This document shows, piece after piece, positions 15,210 to 21,787 of a stretch of 22,571 nucleotides of DNA. The DNA is from an uncultured Collinsella sp. (GTDB lineage Bacteria > Actinomycetota > Coriobacteriia > Coriobacteriales > Coriobacteriaceae). The notes under the pieces were generated by a model. It had not been told where the DNA came from, made no database searches, and saw only the letters and a program-made list of their open reading frames with translations. The translations under genes were made by a program, and so were the position numbers. The stretch's first letter is position 1. Every line of letters starts with the position of its first letter. The stretch is from NCBI GenBank assembly GCA_902475445.1, contig CABRZN010000016.1, positions 1-22,571 on the forward strand, written 5' to 3'.

Positions 15210-15562
15210 AGCTTGGATCTCCTTTCAGAGACTCAAGCACGACAACATGATTGTACCTATGGGGTTGTCTATGCCATGGTAAAAGGGTTCGTTTATTGGG
15301 TTAAATCAAAGGAAATGAGGCCTATTTGCCCCGTTGAGGCTGGGGTTGGAGTAAGTGTCCATCGGCGTAATTCCAAGCCCAAATTTCGCCCTCAGCGTGC
15401 ATTTTTGCTATAGGCTGAGCGGACATCAATTGAAATCGCAGTTTGATTGAGTCCTAATAGTTTCGATGACTTTATAGGTCGCATGAATACAAAAGGCTGC
15501 GCAGCGTCAATGCTTGGGGCGCTGCGCAGCCGCTATTTCTTTAATTGGGCGAAGGGGAGAGT
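15210..15562. other. Intergenic region upstream of the integrase
   Basis: This stretch of about 350 bases holds the integrase leader on its left and a terminator (15481-15531) on its right. A rightward frame at 15057-15413 overlaps the integrase N-terminus and has no binding site or recognisable product. No excisionase-like small gene is visible here. Confidence 0.6.
15481..15531 (-). terminator. Terminator of the secreted zinc-ribbon gene
   Basis: A perfect 12-bp stem GGCTGCGCAGCG (15495-15506) and CGCTGCGCAGCC (15520-15531) lies about 30 bases past the stop of the minus-strand gene. In the leftward direction it is followed by TTTTGTATT. Confidence 0.85.
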
Positions 15563-16825
15563 CTAGTTCTCTAATTGCATGAATTGAATGCTGCCGCCCT
15601 CGTTATCGTAGTGTTCATCCGCCACTACAAGGTAGACATCCCAGTTCTCATCGGTGGTCTTCCACCAATCGTAGCTGTTCATGTCGTTGCCCCCGTTGAG
15701 TTGGGATATGTCTTTGGTCTCGTATTCGTTGCCGAAATAGGATGCGAGGGTGTTGACGGCGTAATCTCTATCGGAGGCGTAGTCGCTTAAAGGCCATTTG
15801 AAAAAGAGGTTAATTACTTTTCCAGAATCTTTATCGATATCGTATAGAAATTCCCCATCAATCCCGAGGAAGGTGACCTTTTCGCGTAAATCGGCCCCAT
15901 CCTCTTTCGCGCTTGGAATTGCCTTTTTAACGTATTGAGAGGTCTGCCCTATATATTTCAACCGCTCTCGTACTTGGTCAAGCTCTTTATTTACGGCGTC
16001 ATGGTCAAGCGGCGTTTTGGTTTCCGTGGGTGCGGCTACGGTCGTGATAATGGATGCTTGCAGAAGGGTATACCCACCGTTTTTTGTCCTGCTGTAGGTG
16101 AAGCCGTTTCTGCTTGCCGCGCCCTGCTCATCGATTTCTTTGACGATTTCACCGACCGAATCCCAGTCAAGTGACGGGTCGCATGCCTCAATCATCGCCA
16201 CAAGGAAGCGTGCCATCTTTTTGTCATAGCTACTTTGGTTGTTGTCGAGCATGACAACGATGCCGTAGTTGAGGGGTTCTGCATAGAGAAGGGTTGGGTC
16301 GAGGTTCTTGTCCTTCAGTGAAAAAGAGAGCTGCCCTGCCATCTCGTCATTCGAGTCATTAATTGAATAGACAGTCAGTTTGTAGTCGTATTCTTCGTGC
16401 ACTGTAAAATCGCTGTCGTTAAGCTCTCGAAGTCTTTTTTCGAAAACCTTCGAGTAGGTGTTTGGGCATATGGTCAGCTTTTCGTTCTCCAGAAACGAGG
16501 TAACCTTCTCTGTCTTTTTCTCAATTGTTTTCTCGCAGCGAGAACATGTTTTGACATAGACCCTTTCGGAGAACGTGGAGTCGAATCCATCGTCTTTCCA
16601 GTCTTCAAGTTTGTGACCCAGCGGATCGCCCTCGGTTGCCCCGCATTCCTTGCAGGTCTTAGGTTTGGTGCAGGTCGCTTTCTTCCATTTATGAGTGTGG
16701 AAAATGTTGAGCGGTGCACTCGAATTCGGTTCTGCGGCAAGGCTAGGCACCAAAGCAATCGCGCAAACCAATACGAGGGCAATCGTAACTAAGAGGGCTA
16801 GTTGTTTGTTCGTTGGCTTCTTCAT
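15563..16825 (-). CDS. Secreted or membrane-anchored protein with a zinc-ribbon-like domain, unknown function
   Basis: I do not recognise this 420-residue protein. It opens with a basic stretch and a hydrophobic segment (QLALLVTIALVLVCAIALVPSLAA, about 6-29), a signal peptide or anchor; there is no lipobox. Then comes a Cys/His block of the type HxHxWxxATCTxPKTCxxCGATEGDPLGH, and later KTCSRCEK, which together could hold one zinc ion. This block recurs in surface proteins of gut Firmicutes and Actinobacteria. The rest is acidic, with predicted beta and coil; the C-terminal part (VTFLGIDGEFLYDIDKDSG onward) is Tyr/Asp-rich. The start is ATG 16825, with AAGGAG five bases upstream; a longer frame to 16927 runs back into the structured leader. 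It is a single-gene unit with its own leader and terminator. Confidence 0.75.
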   Translation of the reverse strand: MKKPTNKQLALLVTIALVLVCAIALVPSLAAEPNSSAPLNIFHTHKWKKATCTKPKTCKECGATEGDPLGHKLEDWKDDGFDSTFSERVYVKTCSRCEKTIEKKTEKVTSFLENEKLTICPNTYSKVFEKRLRELNDSDFTVHEEYDYKLTVYSINDSNDEMAGQLSFSLKDKNLDPTLLYAEPLNYGIVVMLDNNQSSYDKKMARFLVAMIEACDPSLDWDSVGEIVKEIDEQGAASRNGFTYSRTKNGGYTLLQASIITTVAAPTETKTPLDHDAVNKELDQVRERLKYIGQTSQYVKKAIPSAKEDGADLREKVTFLGIDGEFLYDIDKDSGKVINLFFKWPLSDYASDRDYAVNTLASYFGNEYETKDISQLNGGNDMNSYDWWKTTDENWDVYLVVADEHYDNEGGSIQFMQLEN

Positions 16826-16828
16826 CCG

Positions 16829-16868
16829 CTCTCCTTCCAAAGGTATCCCGACAACCGTGGAAGGGGAG
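16829..16868 (-). promoter_or_regulatory. Hairpin covering the ribosome binding site
   Basis: The segment 16829-16839, which carries the AAGGAG ribosome binding site on the minus strand, pairs with 16858-16868 in ten of eleven positions (one C-A mismatch). Folded, it would hide the binding site four bases from the start codon. It could make translation conditional on unfolding. Confidence 0.5.
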
Positions 16869-16914
16869 AAGCACATCATTGCAATTAAGCGATGTGGAGG
16901 ACACCTACCACAGT

Positions 16915-17055
16915 TACCACACCGCAAGGCTTCACATGCATATGCGAACAGACCTTGAAAGGCGGGTGCCCTCCAATTCGCCTGTTTGCATACGCAAATC
17001 AGCAGCTATGCCATTGTGAAGCTCCATCCAAATACATGGATGTTGCGGTGTGGTA
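16915..17055 (-). ncRNA. Candidate structured leader or cruciform (nested stems)
   Basis: Four inverted repeats nest without conflict. P1 pairs TACCACACCGCAA (16915-16927) with 17043-17055, 13 bp perfect. P2 pairs GCTTCACA (16929-16936) with 17015-17022, 8 bp perfect. P3 pairs 16938-16951 with 16982-16995 (12 of 14). P4 pairs CATCCA (17025-17030) with TGGATG (17037-17042). P2/P3 and P4 branch directly from P1, as in a multi-branched RNA. It lies upstream of the minus-strand secreted-protein gene. It resembles no riboswitch class I can name; a DNA cruciform used by a recombinase is the alternative. Confidence 0.5.
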
Positions 17056-17061
17056 GATGAG

Positions 17062-17070
17062 ATTGTATCA
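17062..17070 (-). promoter_or_regulatory. Possible extended -10 promoter for the structured leader
   Basis: On the minus strand the sequence TGATACAAT (17070-17062) fits an extended -10 element, TG-N-TACAAT. It would place the transcript start at about 17055, exactly where stem P1 of the nested structure begins. No clear -35 hexamer is seen at the usual distance. Confidence 0.4.
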
Positions 17071-17446
17071 AGGACACGGGCTTTCATTTTGAGCAAAAGA
17101 GCGAATGGTAATGCTATTCGCCCTTTGTTGCTAGTTTTAAAGAGTGCCTAGAGATAATGCGCTCATGGTGCCTGACGGTCTTCTCGATAGCGTTAGCGAA
17201 TATGTCTTGGTGATACGCTGTTTACAGCGAAAGAAGACGGTCGGTGGATTTTATTTTTCCAGTTATGTTGATATCAACTACATAGATGGGGCCTGCCAAG
17301 TAGAAGTCGAGGCCAAAGTGTAAACACCCCGTATGTGCAAAATAGTCTAGGAGGCAGGGCTTACATAGTAACGCATCTTCTGCAAGCTAGGAATGCACAG
17401 GGGAGTTGAACTGCGTCAAGGTCTATCCCAAAATTCATAACATTTG

Positions 17447-17566
17447 AGACATGAGAAATACCACTCCCCAAGTGAGTCTTTTGAATCAAATAGTGTCCTA
17501 AAAGATATTCCAAAAGTGTATGTCCCAATATAAAATACTAATAGGACTTTTGAGACATATTGGAAT
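17447..17566. promoter_or_regulatory. Candidate res or operator site of the serine recombinase
   Basis: Directly upstream of the recombinase gene, variants of one motif recur in both orientations: TTTGAGACAT twice (about 17453 and 17549), TGTCCTAAAAG (about 17495) and TGTCCCAATAT (about 17522). TGTCC and GGACT bound a 28-base segment (about 17522-17549), the usual size of a resolvase subsite. Such sites in Tn3-type systems serve both recombination and autoregulation. The repeats are seen; the function is inferred. Confidence 0.45.
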
Positions 17567-17578
17567 TGGAGGCACGCG

Positions 17579-18169
17579 ATGAAGTTTCTCTACGCTCGCT
17601 GTTCAACAAAGGAGCAGAACGAGGCAAGGCAGCTTGAATATGCGCACGAGCTTGGCTTAAAGGATAACCAGATATTTATCGATAAGGCTTCGGGCAAGAA
17701 CGCTAATCGTCCCGCTCTGAAAGATATGCTCTCTCGTCTGCGCGAGGGCGATGAAGTCTATATCACTGAGCTGTCTCGACTTGGCAGGAGCACCAAAGAC
17801 CTAATTGACCTTATGGAGACTTTCGAACAGATGCATGTCGAGGTTCATAGCAAGAAAGAGGCTATCGATACAACCACTCCAGCAGGCAAATTGATATTTC
17901 ATATGCTGTCAGCCATTGCTGAGTTCCAGAGGCAGATCATCCTTGAGAACGCCGCTGAGGGCAGGGAGGCCGCTATGAAGCAAGGTGTGAAGTTCGGTAG
18001 GCCTAATGTTGATGAAGACGCTCTCAACATGGCTCTCTATCTATTTGAAAACGACAGAACGAAGTCAGTCAAAGAGATATGCGAAAAGACTGGTATCAGT
18101 AGGAGCACTCTATATAGAGAAGCTAGCAACAAAAATGTATATCGTGGTAAATTAAAATCAAATAAATAA
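17579..18169 (+). CDS. Serine recombinase (resolvase/invertase family)
   Basis: The 196-residue product is a small serine recombinase. The N-terminal catalytic domain has YARCSTKEQN with nucleophile Ser9, and ELSRLGRSTKDL with active-site arginines Arg67 and Arg70. A long helix (IAEFQRQIILENAAEGREAA) leads to KFGRPN and a C-terminal helix-turn-helix (SVKEICEKTGISRSTLYREA), the usual order in resolvases and invertases. Length is normal for Tn3-type resolvases. The ATG follows GGAGG by six bases. No inverted gene cassette adjoins it, so resolution of element dimers or replicons, using the repeats upstream, is more likely than phase variation. AT-rich codon use fits the accessory block. Confidence 0.92.
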   Translation: MKFLYARCSTKEQNEARQLEYAHELGLKDNQIFIDKASGKNANRPALKDMLSRLREGDEVYITELSRLGRSTKDLIDLMETFEQMHVEVHSKKEAIDTTTPAGKLIFHMLSAIAEFQRQIILENAAEGREAAMKQGVKFGRPNVDEDALNMALYLFENDRTKSVKEICEKTGISRSTLYREASNKNVYRGKLKSNK

Positions 18170-18267
18170 ACTCGATAGCTTAAAACTATATCGCGAAATA
18201 GGGAATTGATATTGATGGTTTGGCGTATAGCCGTTGCATGCTAGGGGATACTTTCACTGTACCTAAA

Positions 18268-18324
18268 TAGCGGAGTTAGTAATCTAAATTAAGGGAGGTA
18301 AGTTTATATCCGCTACTTACTAAC
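18268..18324. repeat. Interleaved inverted repeats next to the third att-like core
   Basis: TAGCGGA (18268-18274) is complementary to TCCGCTA (18309-18315), and the adjoining GTTAGTAA (18275-18282) is complementary to TTACTAAC (18317-18324). The order A-B-A'-B' cannot form one hairpin; it gives a pseudoknot topology in RNA, or paired protein-binding arms in DNA. It ends one base before the att-like core. Confidence 0.5.
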
Positions 18325-18325
18325 G

Positions 18326-18336
18326 TATCTACCTGC
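18326..18336. repeat. Putative att site, copy 3 (short)
   Basis: TATCTACCTGC matches 11720-11730 exactly and shares TCTACCTGC with 14012-14020. It is then followed by ATGTTT where the others have GGTTTT. Preceding TACTAAC resembles TACTACC before copy 2. It is a candidate right end of the element that begins at the integrase. Confidence 0.4.
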
Positions 18337-18573
18337 ATGTTTAACAATATCAATCTCGTATTACTTATAGTTTGCTACATCTCTTCGAGACGTAGCAAAT
18401 GATTATATTTGTCACCTTTCAAGTCCCTAATATAATAATTTATTATATATGGTAGTTGATTAGTGACAAATTATGCGAGATGAAATCGAGCATCTATAAG
18501 TTAATAAAATAATTAAAGTGACAAATTAAATTTGTGCATGAAGGTAGTTCAGTTGGATTGATAGGAGGTTTAT

Positions 18574-19563
18574 TTGGATTTAGAGTTAAAAGTTGGAGAG
18601 TACAGCTACAAGGAAATGTGTGAGCTATTTCACGAGAAGCAAAAAACGGGCAAGTCGAAGCAACTGCAACTGAAACATTGGGAACTGTATTGCCGCTATG
18701 AGAGGCCGACCAATCGATTGTTCGTTGTAAATGAGGTTTACAAAACGCCGTTGGAGAGGATTGACGGGAGAAAGACGAACGGGAGAAAATCGGAAATCGA
18801 GGAAGAGTTCACCATCCTATTCGATTCGCTGTTCGTTCGGGAATTCACGCGAAATATGTACCATATAGCAAATGGGCAGTGGCAGACAGCAAGACTGACC
18901 AATGGCGAGCTTTCAAAATATTTTGGACTGTATGGGGATCGCCTTTATTATGCAAAAAAAGACAAGAAGATAGACGATGACCTATTTCAAGAGCTGACAT
19001 CCAAGCTGAGCGGCAAAAGAAGAAGTCTTATTGTCGACCGCGCTGCAAAGATAGATTGGGTTGAGGTGAGAAAGGAGGTGATCGTATATTGGGGAGACCA
19101 TCCTTCTTACTATGGCGAAGAGTATCGAGAGTCTTTTGCTTCGTATCGCATCGAGTATGTTCGCAAACATGGATATAAATCTCTTGCTGATGTAATAAAA
19201 CACGGCGAGTGGTCTGATATGTCTGAGTATGTACTTGGGCGATTTAAGGCAACGTGGGAGAGTTCCCTTGCTGAGAAAAGTTCTTGGATATTGTCGGACT
19301 ATGGTTCAATAAATAGGATTGAATCGTGCACCTCGTTCGGACTTATAGAAGGAGCGGAGAGGCCGCCGTTTCATTATTCTCTTGAAGAGGTTGATTCTGC
19401 TAGATATAGCTTCAACCTGAAAACAGTGGCATCGCTGGTCAAACTCTTCGAAAAACAAGTGCCAACAAAGGGTTGGGATATGGAACAGGTTCGCTATCTC
19501 CTTAGGAAATATGTTTTGTTGCCCAATTGGCAAGACTATAGGAAACGTTCCAGGGCTGCATAG
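18574..19563 (+). CDS. Hypothetical protein of mobile-element type, TTG start
   Basis: The 329-residue product is soluble and rich in Lys, Arg, Glu and Tyr, with no signal peptide. Its first 65 residues (GEYSYKEMCELFHEKQKTGKSKQLQLKHWELYCRYERPTNRLFVVNEVYKTPLERIDGR) resemble an N-terminal block that I recall from Firmicutes phage, plasmid and integrative-element proteins of unknown function; it may be a small DNA-binding domain. The remainder shows no catalytic motif that I recognise. The start is TTG 18574, six bases after a strong AGGAGG; no ATG or GTG lies close by. The gene is AT-rich like its surroundings, stands alone, and is preceded by three regularly spaced repeats. A replication, regulatory or element-maintenance role is possible but unproven. 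Confidence 0.7.
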   Translation: MDLELKVGEYSYKEMCELFHEKQKTGKSKQLQLKHWELYCRYERPTNRLFVVNEVYKTPLERIDGRKTNGRKSEIEEEFTILFDSLFVREFTRNMYHIANGQWQTARLTNGELSKYFGLYGDRLYYAKKDKKIDDDLFQELTSKLSGKRRSLIVDRAAKIDWVEVRKEVIVYWGDHPSYYGEEYRESFASYRIEYVRKHGYKSLADVIKHGEWSDMSEYVLGRFKATWESSLAEKSSWILSDYGSINRIESCTSFGLIEGAERPPFHYSLEEVDSARYSFNLKTVASLVKLFEKQVPTKGWDMEQVRYLLRKYVLLPNWQDYRKRSRAA

Positions 19564-19623
19564 CTCTTGTTTTGGTCTAAAACTGAAAGGCAATAGAATG
19601 TGCCATAGAGGCCATGGAGAATG

Positions 19624-19664
19624 ACTTGGAGGAAGGCATCATGCACCCTCCTCCAAGTTTAATT
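19624..19664 (+). terminator. Terminator after the TTG-start gene
   Basis: A perfect 10-bp stem ACTTGGAGGA (19624-19633) and TCCTCCAAGT (19649-19658) is followed by TTAATT on the plus side. It sits between convergent genes and could also limit leftward transcripts from the envelope gene cluster. Confidence 0.65.
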
Positions 19665-19687
19665 ATCATTGTGCAGCTATTTCACTG

Positions 19688-20494
19688 TTATCCGCAGACC
19701 TTACAACAGCGGCTTTTACCGCTTGCGGAGATGCTTCCGCTATGAATTCCAGACGAGCGTTTTAGCGTCGGGCAGTTGGGCGTGGTGTGGTAGACGCTGC
19801 CGCCTGAGACCCAGTACACGGTTTGGCCCTGTGTGGCCTGAGCTTCACTTTGGATGCGGTTTTGTTCAGCCTCCCGCTGGGCGCGCTCTTGCTCCAGTTT
19901 CTTCGCATCAACTTGTTTTTGGAGTTCATCGCGCTCGCTTTGAAGAGCATCAAGCTGGGAGTGGAGTTCTTCGAGTTTCGCTTTCTCATCGTCGATAGTT
20001 GCCTGCTGGTCTTTATAGAGCGTAAGCTCTCGACTTAAATCTGCTTTCTCGTTCTGGATCTTTTCGATGCGGCTCCGCAGCTTGTTGTTGTTATCTTGCA
20101 AAAGAGTTGCCTTGTCGAACGCATCATCATAGTCATCTGAAAGAGAATCGTACTTAGCGGAAAGTGCGTTGTAGCTCTCAACCTGCTCGCTATATGAATG
20201 GACTCCAATAGCCGTGCTGGCGATAAGTAATGCGAACAATACGGCGAAGGCTATGACGGATCTCTTGCGAGCCTTGAGGTGCCGTGAGATGCGATGTGCT
20301 TCAGAACGGATTTTGATGCACGTGCTTGGTGCGCTGTCGTTAGGCTGATCGACTTTTCCTTTGGATTGGTTGGTCTCTGCGGTTCGCTCAATAGCAACGC
20401 AGAGACGGGCTAGGGTTTCATGGGCTAATTTGCGCCCTTCAGGGTTTCCTTCATCGGCACAGAGGTCGATGAGCTTGCAATTCAATGGTTCCAT
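19688..20494 (-). CDS. Membrane-anchored coiled-coil protein with a C-terminal Cys/His motif
   Basis: I do not recognise this 268-residue protein, but its architecture is clear. A cytoplasmic N-terminal part of about 75 residues contains Cys6, Cys12, Cys32 and Cys59. One transmembrane helix follows (about 78-98, VIAFAVLFALLIASTAIG). Then comes a long extracytoplasmic coiled coil (about 100-220, heptads such as LEELHSQLDALQSERDELQ). It ends in a small domain VYHTTPNCPTLKRS...CCKVCG with His236, Cys241, Cys263, Cys264 and Cys267, of the Ada-like metal-binding type found at the ends of many lipoproteins. ATG 20494 is preferred over GTG 20500 because AGAG is five bases before it. It is the last of the four-gene minus-strand cluster, 37 bases after the lipoprotein gene. 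Confidence 0.75.
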   Translation of the reverse strand: MEPLNCKLIDLCADEGNPEGRKLAHETLARLCVAIERTAETNQSKGKVDQPNDSAPSTCIKIRSEAHRISRHLKARKRSVIAFAVLFALLIASTAIGVHSYSEQVESYNALSAKYDSLSDDYDDAFDKATLLQDNNNKLRSRIEKIQNEKADLSRELTLYKDQQATIDDEKAKLEELHSQLDALQSERDELQKQVDAKKLEQERAQREAEQNRIQSEAQATQGQTVYWVSGGSVYHTTPNCPTLKRSSGIHSGSISASGKSRCCKVCG

Positions 20495-20531
20495 GGTCAC
20501 TCTATTAATTAATGGTTATTGAAAGATGGCC

Positions 20532-21434
20532 TTAATAGACAATATCCGTGTAGTAGTTATTCCATTCGAATCCGCCATAACCGCTATCGGGATTGGAGAA
20601 GTAGAACGTTACCGTATATCTAGAATGAGGCTTAACGTTATCAACTTGGCATGTTGAATTTTCAGTCACGGTGCCCGACTCATTTTTTAGCGAGCATTCC
20701 CAAGCCGAATCAAATTGATAGTCGGTGTTGTTGTCGACCTCGAAGCTGGCAGAATAGTCAGTCCATGTTACCTCGTTGGCGATTCGGTCGGTCTGGCTGT
20801 CGATATCGGCCTCAAGGGCTTCGAGAGCTGTTAGCAGCTTCTTTTGTTTGTCTAGTCCTGCGATGTAATTAGAGACAAAGTCTTCGTCCGTGGCAAGGAA
20901 TCCTATCTCCTCATAAAGCTCGTTGAGCGCTTCGTAGCGAAGAACCAGGCCCTTTTGCCATTCAATTTGCTCGGCTGATTTAAAGACTTCGCCGAGGGCG
21001 GCTTTTTGGGTGTCGAGTCCTTCCAAATACTTGGTGCAAGAGTTTTTAACTTTGTCATTGGAGAAGTCTGCGGAACGGTATTTTTCTAGCTTTGCTAGCT
21101 CAGCATCGACTAAAACAGCATGATCCGTATCGTCCTTTTGTTTTTGCCGCCAACGGATCGACTTTTTCAAATCTTTGCTAAATTGCTGGTCGGTTCTGAG
21201 CTTCGAGCATTCTGCGAGGGCGCTTTCCAAGTCTTTATAGTGTTTAACATCCTGCTTCCCGTTAGCATCAAGTTCTTTATATTGGTTATTAAGAGACTGA
21301 AGCTCGTCCCAAGAGTCGGCGGTAATTTTTCCGATTGAGGTAATCTGCTGGTCGAGTTTTGTCCCCTGACTGGCGCAGCCGCTCAGCAAGATGCATGAAG
21401 CCAACAATGGGATGAGCAATGCTTGTTTGCGCAT
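20532..21434 (-). CDS. Lipoprotein with a helical stalk and a C-terminal beta domain, unknown function
   Basis: The 300-residue product has a lipoprotein signal (MRKQALLIPLLASCILLSGC, lipid Cys20), so it should be anchored outside the cytoplasmic membrane. Residues about 25-225 are helical and charged, with many Lys, Glu, Asp and Leu. The last 75 residues (from about YSASFEVDNNTDYQF) look like a beta-sandwich of the kind found in lipoproteins that carry a short conserved tail (VDNNTD...NVKPHSRYTVTFYFS), with two cysteines that could form a disulfide. The start is ATG 21434, five bases after GGAGG; a longer frame has no binding site. It lies between the Asp/Ser-rich lipoprotein and the coiled-coil protein and may share an operon with them. 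Confidence 0.75.
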   Translation of the reverse strand: MRKQALLIPLLASCILLSGCASQGTKLDQQITSIGKITADSWDELQSLNNQYKELDANGKQDVKHYKDLESALAECSKLRTDQQFSKDLKKSIRWRQKQKDDTDHAVLVDAELAKLEKYRSADFSNDKVKNSCTKYLEGLDTQKAALGEVFKSAEQIEWQKGLVLRYEALNELYEEIGFLATDEDFVSNYIAGLDKQKKLLTALEALEADIDSQTDRIANEVTWTDYSASFEVDNNTDYQFDSAWECSLKNESGTVTENSTCQVDNVKPHSRYTVTFYFSNPDSGYGGFEWNNYYTDIVY

Positions 21435-21772
21435 TTGTTCCTCCAAGAAAACGTGAAGATGTTGCTGAAGGCTCTGTTTGTGGTTTGCCGCAAACAAAAG
21501 CCAGAATGCTGGCATCGCTCATCGTGGCGGTGCCATTTTCAAGATTGATTGTGAACGCTTCGTCAGATGGTCGGGCTTGTTGCGTAAAGCGGCTGATAGG
21601 CTGAGGGGGCGCAATCGTTGATTGCAGTGGAAATCAGAGACGGGACGAGTTCTGCCGTAACAGCAATCGGGCGGTTCTTTTGGCTCATTGGGCTTTTCTT
21701 CCTCCGACACTTGGTAAACACTGTGTTTGGTTGGCTGATACGCCTGATAATCAGCGCATATCTAGCCGAGCG
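21435..21772. other. Gap inside the envelope cluster
   Basis: About 340 bases without a firm gene. It may hold a small or broken gene (21563-21688, minus) and a short hairpin GCTGAT...ATCAGC near 21734-21755. It probably carries the promoter of the downstream lipoprotein gene, though no clear -35/-10 pair is seen. Confidence 0.5.
21563..21688 (-). CDS. Possible small or frameshifted gene
   Basis: A 41-codon frame (MSQKNRPIAVTAELVPSLIS onward) starts at ATG 21688, with GGAGG 12 bases upstream, somewhat far. It ends at 21563, where a different frame continues with protein-like sequence (SDEAFTINLENGTATMSDAS) up to the next gene. The two may be parts of one gene split by a frameshift, or the short frame may be a real small protein. 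No homologue is recognised; either could be chance. Confidence 0.25.
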   Translation of the reverse strand: MSQKNRPIAVTAELVPSLISTAINDCAPSAYQPLYATSPTI

Positions 21773-21787
21773 ATAGATATTGCCGTG

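Larger units (their letters stand above)
17056..17578. other. Gene-free region with several inverted repeats
   Basis: No gene is visible in this ~520-base stretch. It contains: a 6-bp hairpin GCGAAT/ATTCGC (17101-17121) flanked by A- and T-runs, a possible bidirectional terminator; an imperfect repeat GACGGTCTTCT/AGAAGACGGTC (17174-17184, 17232-17242; 10 of 11) enclosing a CGCTG-TTTA-CAGCG hairpin and followed by ATTTTATTTTT; and a 12-bp palindrome GTTGATATCAAC (17267-17278). The recombinase upstream repeats follow. Confidence 0.55.
18170..18573. promoter_or_regulatory. AT-rich region with regularly spaced repeats
   Basis: This gene-free stretch of about 400 bases has the motif GTGACAAAT three times: inverted at 18407-18415, direct at 18463-18471 and 18518-18526. 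Starts are 56 and 55 bases apart. The last two are within an exact 12-base direct repeat AGTGACAAATTA. Between the first two is a perfect AT-only palindrome (18430-18448). A hairpin TTTGCTAC...GTAGCAAA (18371-18399, 12 of 13 pairs) precedes them. This could be the operator of the next gene or an iteron-type origin; the sequence alone does not decide. Confidence 0.5.

Noticed and set aside
15057..15413. 118-codon rightward frame upstream of the integrase
   Set aside because: Overlaps the integrase N-terminus, lacks a binding site and does not resemble an excisionase.
16915..17055. tRNA or known riboswitch for the nested structure
   Set aside because: Outer stem of 13 bp, no CCA, no anticodon-type loop, and no conserved core of a riboswitch class I know.
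18407..18526. CRISPR array
   Set aside because: Only three 9-base motifs, one of them inverted; no direct repeats of 23-40 bases and no cas genes in the window.
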